From Bacteroidales bacterium (lineage in GTDB: Bacteria > Bacteroidota > Bacteroidia > Bacteroidales > UBA932): 42,083 nucleotides of DNA. The notes under the pieces were generated by a model that was not told where the DNA came from, did no database searches, and worked only from the letters and a program-made list of their open reading frames with translations. Shown here piece by piece: positions 35,695 to 42,083 of the stretch (its first letter is position 1; the number at the start of each line of letters is the position of its first letter). The translations under genes and the position numbers were made by a program. The DNA is taken from assembly GCA_024695285.1 (NCBI GenBank), contig JAILIM010000048.1, positions 1 through 42,083 on the forward strand, read 5' to 3'.

Positions 35695-36618
35695 CTATGG
35701 GCTCTGCTTAATGCGAAGATATTTCATGATCTGAGCCCTGGTAGCAGGGGTTTTGCCGAGAAGATAGTTGAATAGTCTCATCTTTTCGGCAAGCGGCAGT
35801 TTTAGAATATCGTGAATATCCTGAAACTTTCCTGAAGAGAGCAAAAGGGATGTCATTTGGGCATAGACGTCGTCTCTCCTTCCGCAGAACTGTTCATCTA
35901 TCTCGTACTCATTTCCGGTTGTGGAATGCATTGCCGTCAGCATGGCGTCATAATTGTCGAAATACTTTGCGGCAGCCACATAATCAATCACGTTGTAAGT
36001 GGCTATAATATAGTCAGTCAACTGGTTGGCTTCCTTTCTGCCGAGTCTCGAAAACATTTTCTTCAGCATCTTGTATGGTATCGGACGATTGCTCCGGCGC
36101 AGCGCATCCACTTGGGCGACAGCGATCTTCAATGGTCCTGATGCCTTGCGTTTGACTATCGGGGCAGAGAAAGGATGGTCTGATTCAGCATACGCGAGAA
36201 AATTCCATCGATAATTCTCAGCCTTGTCGGCAAGATGTCTCTCTACGGGATTGTTGCCTACATAAATCAGATTAGTCCGGCCGTTTTTCCCGCCCGGCTT
36301 AGGTGCGCTTCCGAAAGGCTCGTTGAAAAGGGGGCCGGCGTGGCCGCATGTTTCATTGTTTTCCCTCGCTGCAGAAGAGGTATAGTGCCCCACAAAAGCG
36401 CATAGTTCCTCAATGTAATCAGCCACAAATGAGCCGTGGAGATGATCAGGCATCAGGCATAGTGAAAGAACCTTCACATGGTGGCGGCGGGCAACCGTGC
36501 AGATTATTGTAAAGCAAGCAAGATAATCACAGATGGAGTAAAACAGCAAAAAGCCGTCCCTCGTGTTCTGATAGCAATGATTGATGACTCCGGGAAGGAA
36601 TCTACGATGGTTTTTCAT
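35695..36618 (-). CDS. Y1/REP-associated tyrosine transposase (RAYT) with C-terminal extension
   Basis: A 307-residue protein with an N-terminal Y1_Tnp (IS200-like) domain. The HUH metal site is H59-L60-H61 in LMPDHLHGSF; the probable catalytic tyrosine is Y119 in LIYVGNNPVERHL, corresponding to the YIxxNPV motif of RAYTs; and ENYRWNFLAY closes the domain at about 143. A C-terminal extension of about 155 residues of unknown role follows. ATG 36618 is chosen because an in-frame TTG at 36630 would add an N-terminal tail outside the family. RAYTs nick single-stranded DNA at REP hairpins and usually move or spread those hairpins rather than themselves. Strong hairpins lie on both sides. Base composition is lower in GC than its neighbours, suggesting acquisition. 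Confidence 0.88.
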   Translation of the reverse strand: MKNHRRFLPGVINHCYQNTRDGFLLFYSICDYLACFTIICTVARRHHVKVLSLCLMPDHLHGSFVADYIEELCAFVGHYTSSAARENNETCGHAGPLFNEPFGSAPKPGGKNGRTNLIYVGNNPVERHLADKAENYRWNFLAYAESDHPFSAPIVKRKASGPLKIAVAQVDALRRSNRPIPYKMLKKMFSRLGRKEANQLTDYIIATYNVIDYVAAAKYFDNYDAMLTAMHSTTGNEYEIDEQFCGRRDDVYAQMTSLLLSSGKFQDIHDILKLPLAEKMRLFNYLLGKTPATRAQIMKYLRIKQSP

Positions 36619-36660
36619 AATTGTGAGCAAAGTTTAAGTACTGTAAATCAGATATTTACA

Positions 36661-36697
36661 TGATTGAGGAGGTGTCATTTTGGACACCCCTCAATCA
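36661..36697. repeat. 15-bp hairpin upstream of RAYT
   Basis: TGATTGAGGAGGTGTC (36661-36676) pairs with GACACCCCTCAATCA (36683-36697) around ATTTTG, with one bulged base. It shares the word ATGATTG next to a G-run with the hairpin on the other side of the RAYT. It may also end ssb transcription. Confidence 0.8.
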
Positions 36698-36794
36698 CAT
36701 AATCTTTTGACAATCAACCCCTTGGCTTTGCGCCCGTTCCCTGGAGAGGAGCGCCCTTCTCCCCTGGGGGTGCAGGGGGATGGTACTCGCCTGG

Positions 36795-36827
36795 CGACGA
36801 TTTGCCGGCTAGAACGGCAAATCGTCG
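36795..36827 (-). terminator. 13-bp perfect hairpin spanning the ssb stop codon
   Basis: CGACGATTTGCCG (36795-36807) is the exact reverse complement of 36815-36827, with a 7-nt loop that contains the ssb stop codon. The upstream arm in the mRNA encodes the end of the conserved DDDLPF tail. No T-run follows, so it is a candidate terminator or mRNA-stability element. Confidence 0.65.
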
Positions 36828-37396
36828 TCCGGGGCGGGGGCGTCGAGGTCGGGGGCGGAAGGCGCCTGGACCGGGGCGGCGTCACGGCGGCGGTAGCCGT
36901 CCGAAGGAGGAGCGGCAGGGCCGGCAGGGGCCTGATAGGAGGGAGCCTGATATGACGGGGCCTGGTAGCCGCCCTGGGGTTGCTGATAGCCTCCGGAGGC
37001 AGGCTGGTAGCCAGCGGAAGGACCTGCAGGCATGCCTTCGCCGTCGCGGCGGCCGAGAAGCTGGAGGTTGTCGGCCACTATCTCGGTCATGAATTTCTTC
37101 TGGCCCTGCTGGTCGTTGTAGGAGCGGGTCCTGATATGGCCTTCGATGTAGATCTGACTGCCCTTGCGGATGAATTTCTCAGACACGTCCGCGAGCTGTC
37201 TCCACACGACTATGTTGTGCCATTCCGTGCTCTCGCGAAGCTCGCCGTTGCGGTCGCGGTAGCGGTCGGTGGTGGCGAGGGTGAAAGTTGCAACTTTGGT
37301 GCTCTGGCCGGGCTGTCCGGCTCCCTGGTCGAGGTAACGTACTTCCGGGTCTCTTCCAACGTTACCGATTAACATAACTTTATTCAATGACGGCAT
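36809..37396 (-). CDS. ssb: Single-stranded DNA-binding protein
   Basis: A 195-residue SSB binding single-stranded DNA at forks and repair sites. The OB-fold (about 1-110) starts MPSLNKVMLIGNVGRDPEVRY and includes WHNIVVW and SQIYIEGHIRTRSY. A flexible Gly/Gln/Pro/Tyr-rich linker follows, with repeated YQAPS units (about 135-165), and then the acidic protein-interaction tip DDDLPF at the very end. ATG 37396 is chosen because it gives the family N-terminus; an in-frame extension to 37423 would run through the promoter box. It is divergent from dxs. The 3' end is folded into a hairpin (separate entry). Confidence 0.97.
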   Translation of the reverse strand: MPSLNKVMLIGNVGRDPEVRYLDQGAGQPGQSTKVATFTLATTDRYRDRNGELRESTEWHNIVVWRQLADVSEKFIRKGSQIYIEGHIRTRSYNDQQGQKKFMTEIVADNLQLLGRRDGEGMPAGPSAGYQPASGGYQQPQGGYQAPSYQAPSYQAPAGPAAPPSDGYRRRDAAPVQAPSAPDLDAPAPDDDLPF

Positions 37397-37420
37397 AATC
37401 AAAAATGTTTTTATTAATCC

Positions 37421-37428
37421 CAAATATA
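37421..37428 (-). promoter_or_regulatory. -7 box of ssb
   Basis: On the minus strand this reads TATATTTG, a perfect TAnnTTTG, 24 nt before the ATG. TTTC lies 19 nt upstream (37448-37451 on the plus strand) as a partial TTTG box. That box overlaps the region used by the dxs promoter. Confidence 0.6.
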
Positions 37429-37460
37429 GAACTTTTTCACGATAGTAGAAAAGTTTTTCT

Positions 37461-37468
37461 TACTTTTG
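37461..37468 (+). promoter_or_regulatory. -7 box of dxs
   Basis: TACTTTTG is a perfect TAnnTTTG, 15 nt before the dxs ATG. A T-run ending TTTC (37433-37438) about 22 nt upstream may replace the TTTG box. The leader would be about 10 nt, too short for a riboswitch. Confidence 0.6.
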
Positions 37469-37483
37469 TGTTCCGGAAACAAT

Positions 37484-39355
37484 ATGTACGAGCTGCTGGA
37501 CAAAATAGATTCACCTGCCGACCTCAAAGGCCTGAGCCTGGAAGAACTCGGAAAGCTTTGCGGAGAAATCCGCCGCTATATCCTGGAGTGCTGTGCCGTC
37601 AATCCCGGTCACGTCGCGTCCAGCCTCGGCGCCGTAGAACTCATCGTCGGTTTCCATTATGTTTTTGACAGCCCGAACGACAAGATAGTCTTCGACGTAG
37701 GCCACCAGGCCTATGCTCACAAAATCATCACCGGCCGCCGCGAAGCCTTCAGGCAGAACCGCACCAAAGACGGCCTGAGCGGCTTCCCCACCCGCCGGGA
37801 AAGCCCCCACGACGCCTTCGGAGCCGGCCACTCCTCCACATCCATCTCCGCCGCCCTCGGCCTCGCCGAAGCGGCCCGCCTCCAGGGACGTAATGAGAAG
37901 ATTGTCGCGCTGATAGGCGACGGCGCCCTGACCGGCGGCCTCGCCTTCGAAGGCTGCAACAACACCGGCTCGAGCGGCGCCGACCTGCTGGTAATACTCA
38001 ACGACAACAACCAGTCCATCGACGGCAACCTGGGCGCGCTCCACAACCACCTCCTGAAGCTCACCACCAGCATCCGCTACAACCGCCTCAAGGACAAGGT
38101 ATGGCGCAAGCTCGGCGAGAGCCGCATAAGGAAAGCCATACAGAACTGGACACGAAAGGTCAAGTCCTGGACGGTCAGTCCCACCGGAGGCGACCTGTTC
38201 GAGGCCCTCGGATTCCGCTACTTCGGTCCCATCGACGGTAACGACATCAACTCCGTGGTCACCACCCTGCGCAAACTCTCCGGCATAGGAGGCCCGCGCA
38301 TACTCCACTGCTACACGGTCAAGGGCAAGGGCTACGAAGCCGCCGAGAAAGACCCCGTGACCTGGCACGCCCCCGGCAGATTCGACCCGGAGACCGGCGA
38401 GAGGCTGAGCAGCCCCCGCACCGTGGCCCGCTACCAGGATGTCTTCGGCCAGGTGCTCTGCGACCTTGCGGAGCGCGACCGGAGGGTTGTCGGAATCACG
38501 CCCGCTATGGCCAGCGGCTGCGGCATGACCGAATTCGGCCGCCGCTTCCCCGACCGCTTCTACGACGTGGGCATAGAGGAGGAACACGCAGCGACCTTCT
38601 CCGCCGGCCTCGCCGCAGGCGGCCTTCGCCCCTTCTGCAACATCTACTCCTCCTTCGCCCAGCGCGCCTATGATGAAATCATCCACGACATCGCGCTGCA
38701 GCGGCTGCCCGTCGTGCTTTGCTTCGACAGGGCCGGCCTCGTGGGCGAGGACGGAGCCACCCACCAGGGTGCCTTCGACATAGCCGCATTCCGCTGCATA
38801 CCCAACACGACCATCGCGGCCCCGCGCAATGAACTTGAGCTTAAGCAGCTGATGTTCACCGCCCTGCAGCAGGACGAAGGACCATTTATTATAAGGTACC
38901 CGCGAGGAAACGGCGAGTGCGTCGGCTGGAAGGACGCTGAATTCCAAGCCGTTCCCGTTGGAAAGGCCATACAATTGAAGTCCGGATCGGATATTGCCGT
39001 GATAGGCACGGGGCCCGCAGTCAACCGTGCGCTGGAGGCCGCGGAAGGCTCCGGCAGCAAGGTTGCGGTATACCATTTCCCCTTCGTCAAACCGCTCGAT
39101 ACCGAGGCCCTGGAAAGCATAGCTGAAAAGTACGCCGCAATAGTTACTGTAGAGGACGGATCCCTGGCCGGAGGCCTGTTCGGCGCGGTCTCAGAATTCA
39201 TCACCAGACGCGGCTGCAAGGCTCAAATCGTGCCCGTCGGCATAGGCGACGAGTTTGTAGCCCAGGCCTCTCAGGCACAGCAGCGTGAGGAGTGGGGACT
39301 GGACAAAAAAAGCATGGAAAAAATCTTTCAAAAGTTTTTGGAGATTCCAAAATAA
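37484..39355 (+). CDS. dxs: 1-deoxy-D-xylulose-5-phosphate synthase
   Basis: A 623-residue thiamine-diphosphate enzyme joining pyruvate and glyceraldehyde 3-phosphate, the first step of the non-mevalonate isoprenoid pathway. ATG 37484 (MYELLDKIDSPADLKGLS) is the family N-terminus; an in-frame TTG six codons upstream lies inside the -7 box. The TPP/metal motif is GDGALTGG followed by NDNNQSI (about 146-185), the histidine-rich sites are VGHQAYAHKI and AGHSSTS, the catalytic glutamate is in GIEEEHAATFSAGLA (about 366), and the transketolase C-terminal domain ends the protein. The promoter for the tRNA-tuf operon lies inside its last codons. Confidence 0.97.
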   Translation: MYELLDKIDSPADLKGLSLEELGKLCGEIRRYILECCAVNPGHVASSLGAVELIVGFHYVFDSPNDKIVFDVGHQAYAHKIITGRREAFRQNRTKDGLSGFPTRRESPHDAFGAGHSSTSISAALGLAEAARLQGRNEKIVALIGDGALTGGLAFEGCNNTGSSGADLLVILNDNNQSIDGNLGALHNHLLKLTTSIRYNRLKDKVWRKLGESRIRKAIQNWTRKVKSWTVSPTGGDLFEALGFRYFGPIDGNDINSVVTTLRKLSGIGGPRILHCYTVKGKGYEAAEKDPVTWHAPGRFDPETGERLSSPRTVARYQDVFGQVLCDLAERDRRVVGITPAMASGCGMTEFGRRFPDRFYDVGIEEEHAATFSAGLAAGGLRPFCNIYSSFAQRAYDEIIHDIALQRLPVVLCFDRAGLVGEDGATHQGAFDIAAFRCIPNTTIAAPRNELELKQLMFTALQQDEGPFIIRYPRGNGECVGWKDAEFQAVPVGKAIQLKSGSDIAVIGTGPAVNRALEAAEGSGSKVAVYHFPFVKPLDTEALESIAEKYAAIVTVEDGSLAGGLFGAVSEFITRRGCKAQIVPVGIGDEFVAQASQAQQREEWGLDKKSMEKIFQKFLEIPK

Positions 39356-39367
39356 TGTGTACCTTTG
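39337..39367 (+). promoter_or_regulatory. Promoter of the tRNA-tuf operon, starting inside dxs
   Basis: TTTG (39337-39340), a 19-nt spacer and TACCTTTG (39360-39367) fit the Bacteroidetes consensus exactly. The first box lies in the last codons of dxs. Transcription would begin about 25 nt before the first tRNA. Confidence 0.8.
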
Positions 39368-39397
39368 CAGTCCCTTTGTAAAAGGCATTGAAATACT

Positions 39398-39471
39398 GCC
39401 GATGTAGCTCAGATGGCCAGAGCGTGTGATTTGTAATCTCAAGGTCGTGGGTTCGATTCCCTCCATCGGCT
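39398..39471 (+). tRNA. tRNA-Thr (anticodon TGT)
   Basis: Acceptor arms GCCGATG/CATCGGC pair fully; the anticodon loop TTTGTAA gives TGT (Thr, reading ACA). The T-arm GTGGGTTCGATTCCC-type fold is normal. The 3' CCA is not encoded. It is the first of four clustered tRNAs. Confidence 0.97.
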
Positions 39472-39489
39472 CATCGCAGAACTGTTTAA

Positions 39490-39572
39490 GGGCAAGTACC
39501 AGAGTGGCCAAATGGGGCAGACTGTAAATCTGCTGGCGCACGCCTACGGTGGTTCGAATCCATCCTTGCCCA
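39490..39572 (+). tRNA. tRNA-Tyr (anticodon GTA)
   Basis: Acceptor GGGCAAG/CTTGCCC, anticodon stem GCAGA/TCTGC with loop CTGTAAA gives GTA. The long variable arm (83 nt in total) is the class II structure typical of bacterial tRNA-Tyr. CCA is not encoded. Confidence 0.97.
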
Positions 39573-39599
39573 CGAAGCGGAAGAGAACACTTCCCACCA

Positions 39600-39671
39600 G
39601 CGGGGTTCGTATAACGGCTATTATGTCAGCCTTCCAAGCTGAAAATGGGAGTTCGATTCTCCTACCCCGCT
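39600..39671 (+). tRNA. tRNA-Gly (anticodon TCC)
   Basis: Acceptor GCGGGGT/ACCCCGC, anticodon stem CAGC/GCTG with loop CTTCCAA gives TCC (reading GGA and GGG). CCA is not encoded. Confidence 0.97.
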
Positions 39672-39680
39672 CAAAATATT

Positions 39681-39752
<72 letters not shown>

Positions 39753-39756
39753 CAAG

Positions 39757-39781
39757 ACCGGAGAAATCCGGTTTATTTTTG
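39757..39781 (+). terminator. Short hairpin and T-run between the tRNAs and tuf, overlapping a -7 box
   Basis: ACCGGA-GAAA-TCCGGT (39757-39772) is a 6-bp stem with a stable GAAA tetraloop, followed by TTATTTTTG. The same T-run contains TATTTTTG (39774-39781), a perfect TAnnTTTG 22 nt before the tuf ATG. The site may end or attenuate tRNA transcription while giving tuf its own start. Confidence 0.55.
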
Positions 39782-39803
39782 TAACAACTTTATACATAAT
39801 ATT

Positions 39804-40991
39804 ATGGCAAAAGAAACATTCAAAAGGGACAAACCCCATGTCAACATCGGCACCATCGGCCACGTTGACCACGGCAAAACCACTCTGACCGCCGCTATCA
39901 CCCAGGTTCTCGCAAAGCAGGGCCTCAGCGAGATCAAGTCGTTCGACCAGATCGACAACGCTCCCGAAGAGAAGGAGCGCGGTATCACCATCAACACCGC
40001 TCACATCGAGTACCAGACCGCAAATCGTCACTATGCGCATGTCGACTGCCCTGGTCACGCCGATTACGTGAAGAACATGGTTACCGGTGCAGCTCAGATG
40101 GACGGCGCTATCCTCGTCGTCGCTGCAACTGACGGTCCCATGCCCCAGACCAACGAGCACGTCCTCCTCGCAAAGCAGGTGAACGTTCCCAAGATGGTCG
40201 TTTTCCTCAACAAGGTTGACCTTGTAGAGGATGAGGAAATGCTTGACCTCGTTGAAATGGAGGTCCGCGAGCTCCTCAGCAAGTATGATTTCGACGGTGA
40301 CAACGCCCCCGTCATCCGCGGTTCCGCACTCGGCGCACTCAACGGTGAGCCTCAGTGGGAGCAGAAGGTGCTCGAGCTCATGGACGCTGTCGACGAGTAC
40401 ATCCCCCTGCCTGTCCGTGAGAACGAGAAGCCTTTCCTCATGCCTATCGAGGACATCTTCTCCATCACCGGCCGCGGCACCGTCGTTACCGGACGTATCG
40501 AGACCGGTACCATCCACGTCGGTGACCCTGCAGAAATCGTCGGTTTCATGGATAAGCCCAAGACCACAGTCGTTACCGGTGTCGAGATGTTCCGCAAGCT
40601 CCTCGACCAGGGCGAAGCAGGTGACAACGTAGGTCTCCTCCTCCGCGGTATCGACAAGAAGGAGGTCAAGCGCGGCGAGGTTATCGCCAAGCCCGGCTCC
40701 ATCAAGCCTCACTCCCACTTCCTCGGACAGATCTACGTCCTGAAGAAGGAAGAAGGCGGACGCCACACTCCTTTCCACAACAAGTATCGTCCCCAGTTCT
40801 TCATCCGCACCCTCGACGTTACCGGTGAGATTACTCTCCCCGAGGGCATCGAGATGGTCATGCCTGGCGACAATGTTGAGATCAATGTCCAGCTCATCAC
40901 TCCTGTTGCTCTTAACGAAGGTCTTCGTTTCGCAATCCGTGAGGGTGGCCGCACCGTCGGTGCAGGACAGGTCATCAAGGTTCTTGACTAA
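39804..40991 (+). CDS. tuf: Elongation factor Tu
   Basis: A 395-residue GTPase delivering aminoacyl-tRNA to the ribosome. The G motifs are GHVDHGKT (residues 19-26), [12 protein letters not shown], and NKVD; switch I includes [12 protein letters not shown]; domains 2 and 3 are complete, including [13 protein letters not shown] and the C-terminal [10 protein letters not shown]. It uses more T-ending codons (GGT, GTT, CGT) than its neighbours, as expected for one of the most highly expressed genes. It lies between the four-tRNA cluster and tRNA-Trp, an order usual in Bacteroidetes. Confidence 0.99.
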   Translation: MAKETFKRDKPHVNIGTIGHVDHGKTTLTAAITQVLAKQGLSEIKSFDQIDNAPEEKERGITINTAHIEYQTANRHYAHVDCPGHADYVKNMVTGAAQMDGAILVVAATDGPMPQTNEHVLLAKQVNVPKMVVFLNKVDLVEDEEMLDLVEMEVRELLSKYDFDGDNAPVIRGSALGALNGEPQWEQKVLELMDAVDEYIPLPVRENEKPFLMPIEDIFSITGRGTVVTGRIETGTIHVGDPAEIVGFMDKPKTTVVTGVEMFRKLLDQGEAGDNVGLLLRGIDKKEVKRGEVIAKPGSIKPHSHFLGQIYVLKKEEGGRHTPFHNKYRPQFFIRTLDVTGEITLPEGIEMVMPGDNVEINVQLITPVALNEGLRFAIREGGRTVGAGQVIKVLD

Positions 40992-41006
40992 GACTTGCTA
41001 AATCCA

Positions 41007-41043
41007 AGGCGGGAGTGCCTCAAGGGCGCACCCGCCTGTTTTA
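41007..41043 (+). terminator. Hairpin terminator or attenuator after tuf
   Basis: GGCGGG-A-GTGC pairs with GCGC-A-CCCGCC around CTCAAGG, followed by TGTTTT. tRNA-Trp begins at the end of the T-run, so partial read-through would be needed for tRNA-Trp and secE-nusG unless another promoter is used. Confidence 0.7.
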
Positions 41044-41113
41044 GGGGAATAGAACAAGGGTAGTTCAGCGGTCTCCAAAACCGTCGATGTGGGTTCGAAT
41101 CCTGCTTCCCCTG
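41043..41113 (+). tRNA. tRNA-Trp (anticodon CCA)
   Basis: Acceptor AGGGGAA/TTCCCCT, anticodon stem GCGGT/ACCGT with loop CTCCAAA gives CCA; discriminator G. CCA at 41114-41116 follows the discriminator, unlike the other four tRNAs here, and may be chance. The D stem is GAAC/GTTC, giving A11-U24 rather than the usual pyrimidine-11/purine-24. Confidence 0.95.
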
Positions 41114-41198
41114 CCAATATCAAAGGTTACGATTTGATAATTGTTTAACAGATGCCGCGTCCCCCGCTTCCATTTCACGGCATCCATTAAATGTAAAA

Positions 41199-41387
41199 AT
41201 GAGAAAGTTAATCAACTACTGCAAAGAGTCCTTCGTGGAACTCACCAAGAAGACCACCTGGCCGACATGGGAGAAGCTTCAGAGCTCCGCCCTCCTCGTG
41301 CTTGTAACCACGGTCCTTCTTGCTGCCGTGCTCTGGGTTGTGGATTTCGCATTCCAGAAGCTGATGACTCTGATCTACACTTTGTAA
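41199..41387 (+). CDS. secE: Preprotein translocase subunit SecE
   Basis: A 62-residue single-spanning membrane protein that clamps SecY in the Sec translocon. The conserved amphipathic segment SFVELTKKTTWPTWEKLQ (about 11-28) precedes one membrane helix (about 31-52). The short single-helix form is the usual bacterial one. It lies between tRNA-Trp and nusG, the standard position. The gap to nusG is 16 nt. Confidence 0.96.
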   Translation: MRKLINYCKESFVELTKKTTWPTWEKLQSSALLVLVTTVLLAAVLWVVDFAFQKLMTLIYTL

Positions 41388-41403
41388 CTTTATCGCGACT
41401 CCA

Positions 41404-41970
41404 ATGGGCGAAATGAAATGGTACGTCCTGCGCACAGCAGGCGGCAAGGAGAAAAAGGCCAAGGAATACCTGGAAAAAGAAATCGACCGCAACAAACTCA
41501 ACGACACGGTCGGTCAGGTACTTGTACCCGTCAAGAAGGAAATAGTGACCAAGAATGGCAAGCGCAAGGCGGTTGACAAACTGCTTTACCCGGGCTACGT
41601 CCTCATCCAGGCCGAGCTCACCGCCATGCTTGAGAACATCATCCGCAACAACGTTCCCGGCATGTCCGGCTTCCTTACCGAAAAACGCACCACCAAAGGC
41701 GCCCAGTTCGAGCGTGTCCCGGTCCCCATCCGCGAGGATGAGGCCCAGCGCATTCTCGGCGTACAGGACGAGAACATCGACAGTGCCGCAGAAACCGTGG
41801 TGGACTACGCCGTCGGCGACTCCATCCGGATCACGGACGGCCCCTTCGCCGATTTCACCGGCACTGTGGATGAAATCCTCCAGGATCGCAGCAAGTTGAA
41901 GGTCATAGTTGTCATCTTCGGCAGGAAGACACAGTTAGAGCTCAATTTTACACAAGTAACAAAAGAATAG
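41404..41970 (+). CDS. nusG: Transcription termination/antitermination factor NusG
   Basis: A 188-residue RNA-polymerase-associated factor coupling transcription with Rho and the ribosome. The NGN domain starts KWYVLRTAGGKEKKAKEYL and includes LLYPGYVLIQ and VPGMSGFL. The KOW domain (about 137-170) reads VGDSIRITDGPFADFTGTV. ATG 41404 is used; an alternative ATG three codons on (41413) would also preserve the fold. rplK follows after 9 nt. Confidence 0.97.
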   Translation: MGEMKWYVLRTAGGKEKKAKEYLEKEIDRNKLNDTVGQVLVPVKKEIVTKNGKRKAVDKLLYPGYVLIQAELTAMLENIIRNNVPGMSGFLTEKRTTKGAQFERVPVPIREDEAQRILGVQDENIDSAAETVVDYAVGDSIRITDGPFADFTGTVDEILQDRSKLKVIVVIFGRKTQLELNFTQVTKE

Positions 41971-41979
41971 CAATCCATT

Positions 41980-42083
41980 ATGGCAAAAGAAGTTACCGGA
42001 TTTATTAAGCTCCAGATCAAAGGTGGAGCCGCAAATCCTGCGCCTCCGGTGGGACCGGCCCTCGGTTCCAAGGGATTGAACAT
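41980..42083 (+). CDS. rplK: Ribosomal protein L11 (3' end beyond the window)
   Basis: The first 34 codons of L11: [20 protein letters not shown] followed by [14 protein letters not shown], the invariant proline-rich N-terminal domain that binds release factors and 23S rRNA. The gene is cut by the window edge. Its place after nusG starts the ribosomal protein operon L11-L1-L10-L7/L12. Confidence 0.97.
   Translation, partial: MAKEVTGFIKLQIKGGAANPAPPVGPALGSKGLN

Noticed and set aside
36619..36630. TTG start of the RAYT four codons upstream of ATG 36618
   Set aside because: The ATG gives the expected N-terminus, and the sequence around the TTG resembles a promoter box (AAACTTTG on the minus strand, one mismatch) rather than a coding start.
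37441..37483. Thiamine pyrophosphate riboswitch upstream of dxs, and leader regulators upstream of metG, serC and lysS
   Set aside because: Leaders are at most about 20 nt, or the gene overlaps its upstream neighbour, leaving no room for a riboswitch or T-box.
41114..41116. Genome-encoded CCA end of tRNA-Trp as evidence of a different tRNA maturation route
   Set aside because: The other four tRNA genes in the cluster lack CCA, so these three bases are most simply chance.

Overview
The window reads as a chromosomal segment of a visibly GC-rich member of the Bacteroidales (Bacteroidetes). The lineage call rests on several independent signs: promoters of the form TTTG-N19-20-TAnnTTTG, almost no Shine-Dalgarno sequences, a TonB-dependent receptor paired with a DUF4249 lipoprotein, a short SerA of the Bacteroides type, BIG2/FISUMP-type surface lipoproteins, and the order tRNA-tuf-tRNA(Trp)-secE-nusG-rplK. 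The species cannot be named from sequence alone. Most of the window is well-ordered core genome; the accessory parts are about 27.2-36.7 kb and small repeat insertions.

Layout. 1-5.3 kb: a tripartite MacB-like ABC efflux operon (ATPase cut by the window edge, two permeases, periplasmic adaptor, TolC), closed by two hairpins. 5.5-7.0 kb: an unrecognised secreted protein. 7.1-16.6 kb: one tightly packed plus-strand operon, DUF1015 - recQ - dnaG - metG - small exported protein - histidine phosphatase (phytase/MINPP-like). 16.6-17.1 kb (minus): a pRiA4b ORF-3-like protein. 17.2-23.1 kb: yigZ - serC - serA - TonB receptor - DUF4249, with a strong internal promoter in the end of yigZ. 23.1-27.2 kb: recJ (minus) divergent from lysS and a SpoU-family RNA methylase. 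27.3-30.5 kb: a large multidomain BIG2/FISUMP lipoprotein. 30.5-35.4 kb: a GH89 alpha-N-acetylglucosaminidase (minus) divergent from two tandem MFS transporters. 35.4-36.7 kb: a repeat-rich island carrying a Y1/REP-associated tyrosine transposase (RAYT) bracketed by hairpins. 36.8-39.4 kb: ssb (minus) divergent from dxs. 39.4-42.1 kb: tRNA Thr-Tyr-Gly-Thr, tuf, tRNA-Trp, secE, nusG and the start of rplK.

The most noteworthy signals are: (i) a small palindrome-ended repeat inserted in frame in the linker of DNA primase, flanked by 12-bp direct repeats; (ii) a RAYT gene between two strong hairpins, next to a 54-bp tandem repeat that forms the tail of the neighbouring transporter gene; (iii) at least four genes whose perfect TAnnTTTG box lies only 5-7 nt before the start codon, predicting leaderless or near-leaderless mRNAs; (iv) a tRNA-Trp with an A11-U24 pair in the D stem; (v) a 13-bp perfect hairpin straddling the ssb stop codon. 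I did not find a CRISPR array, phage, rRNA genes, or a clear new defence or biosynthetic system.
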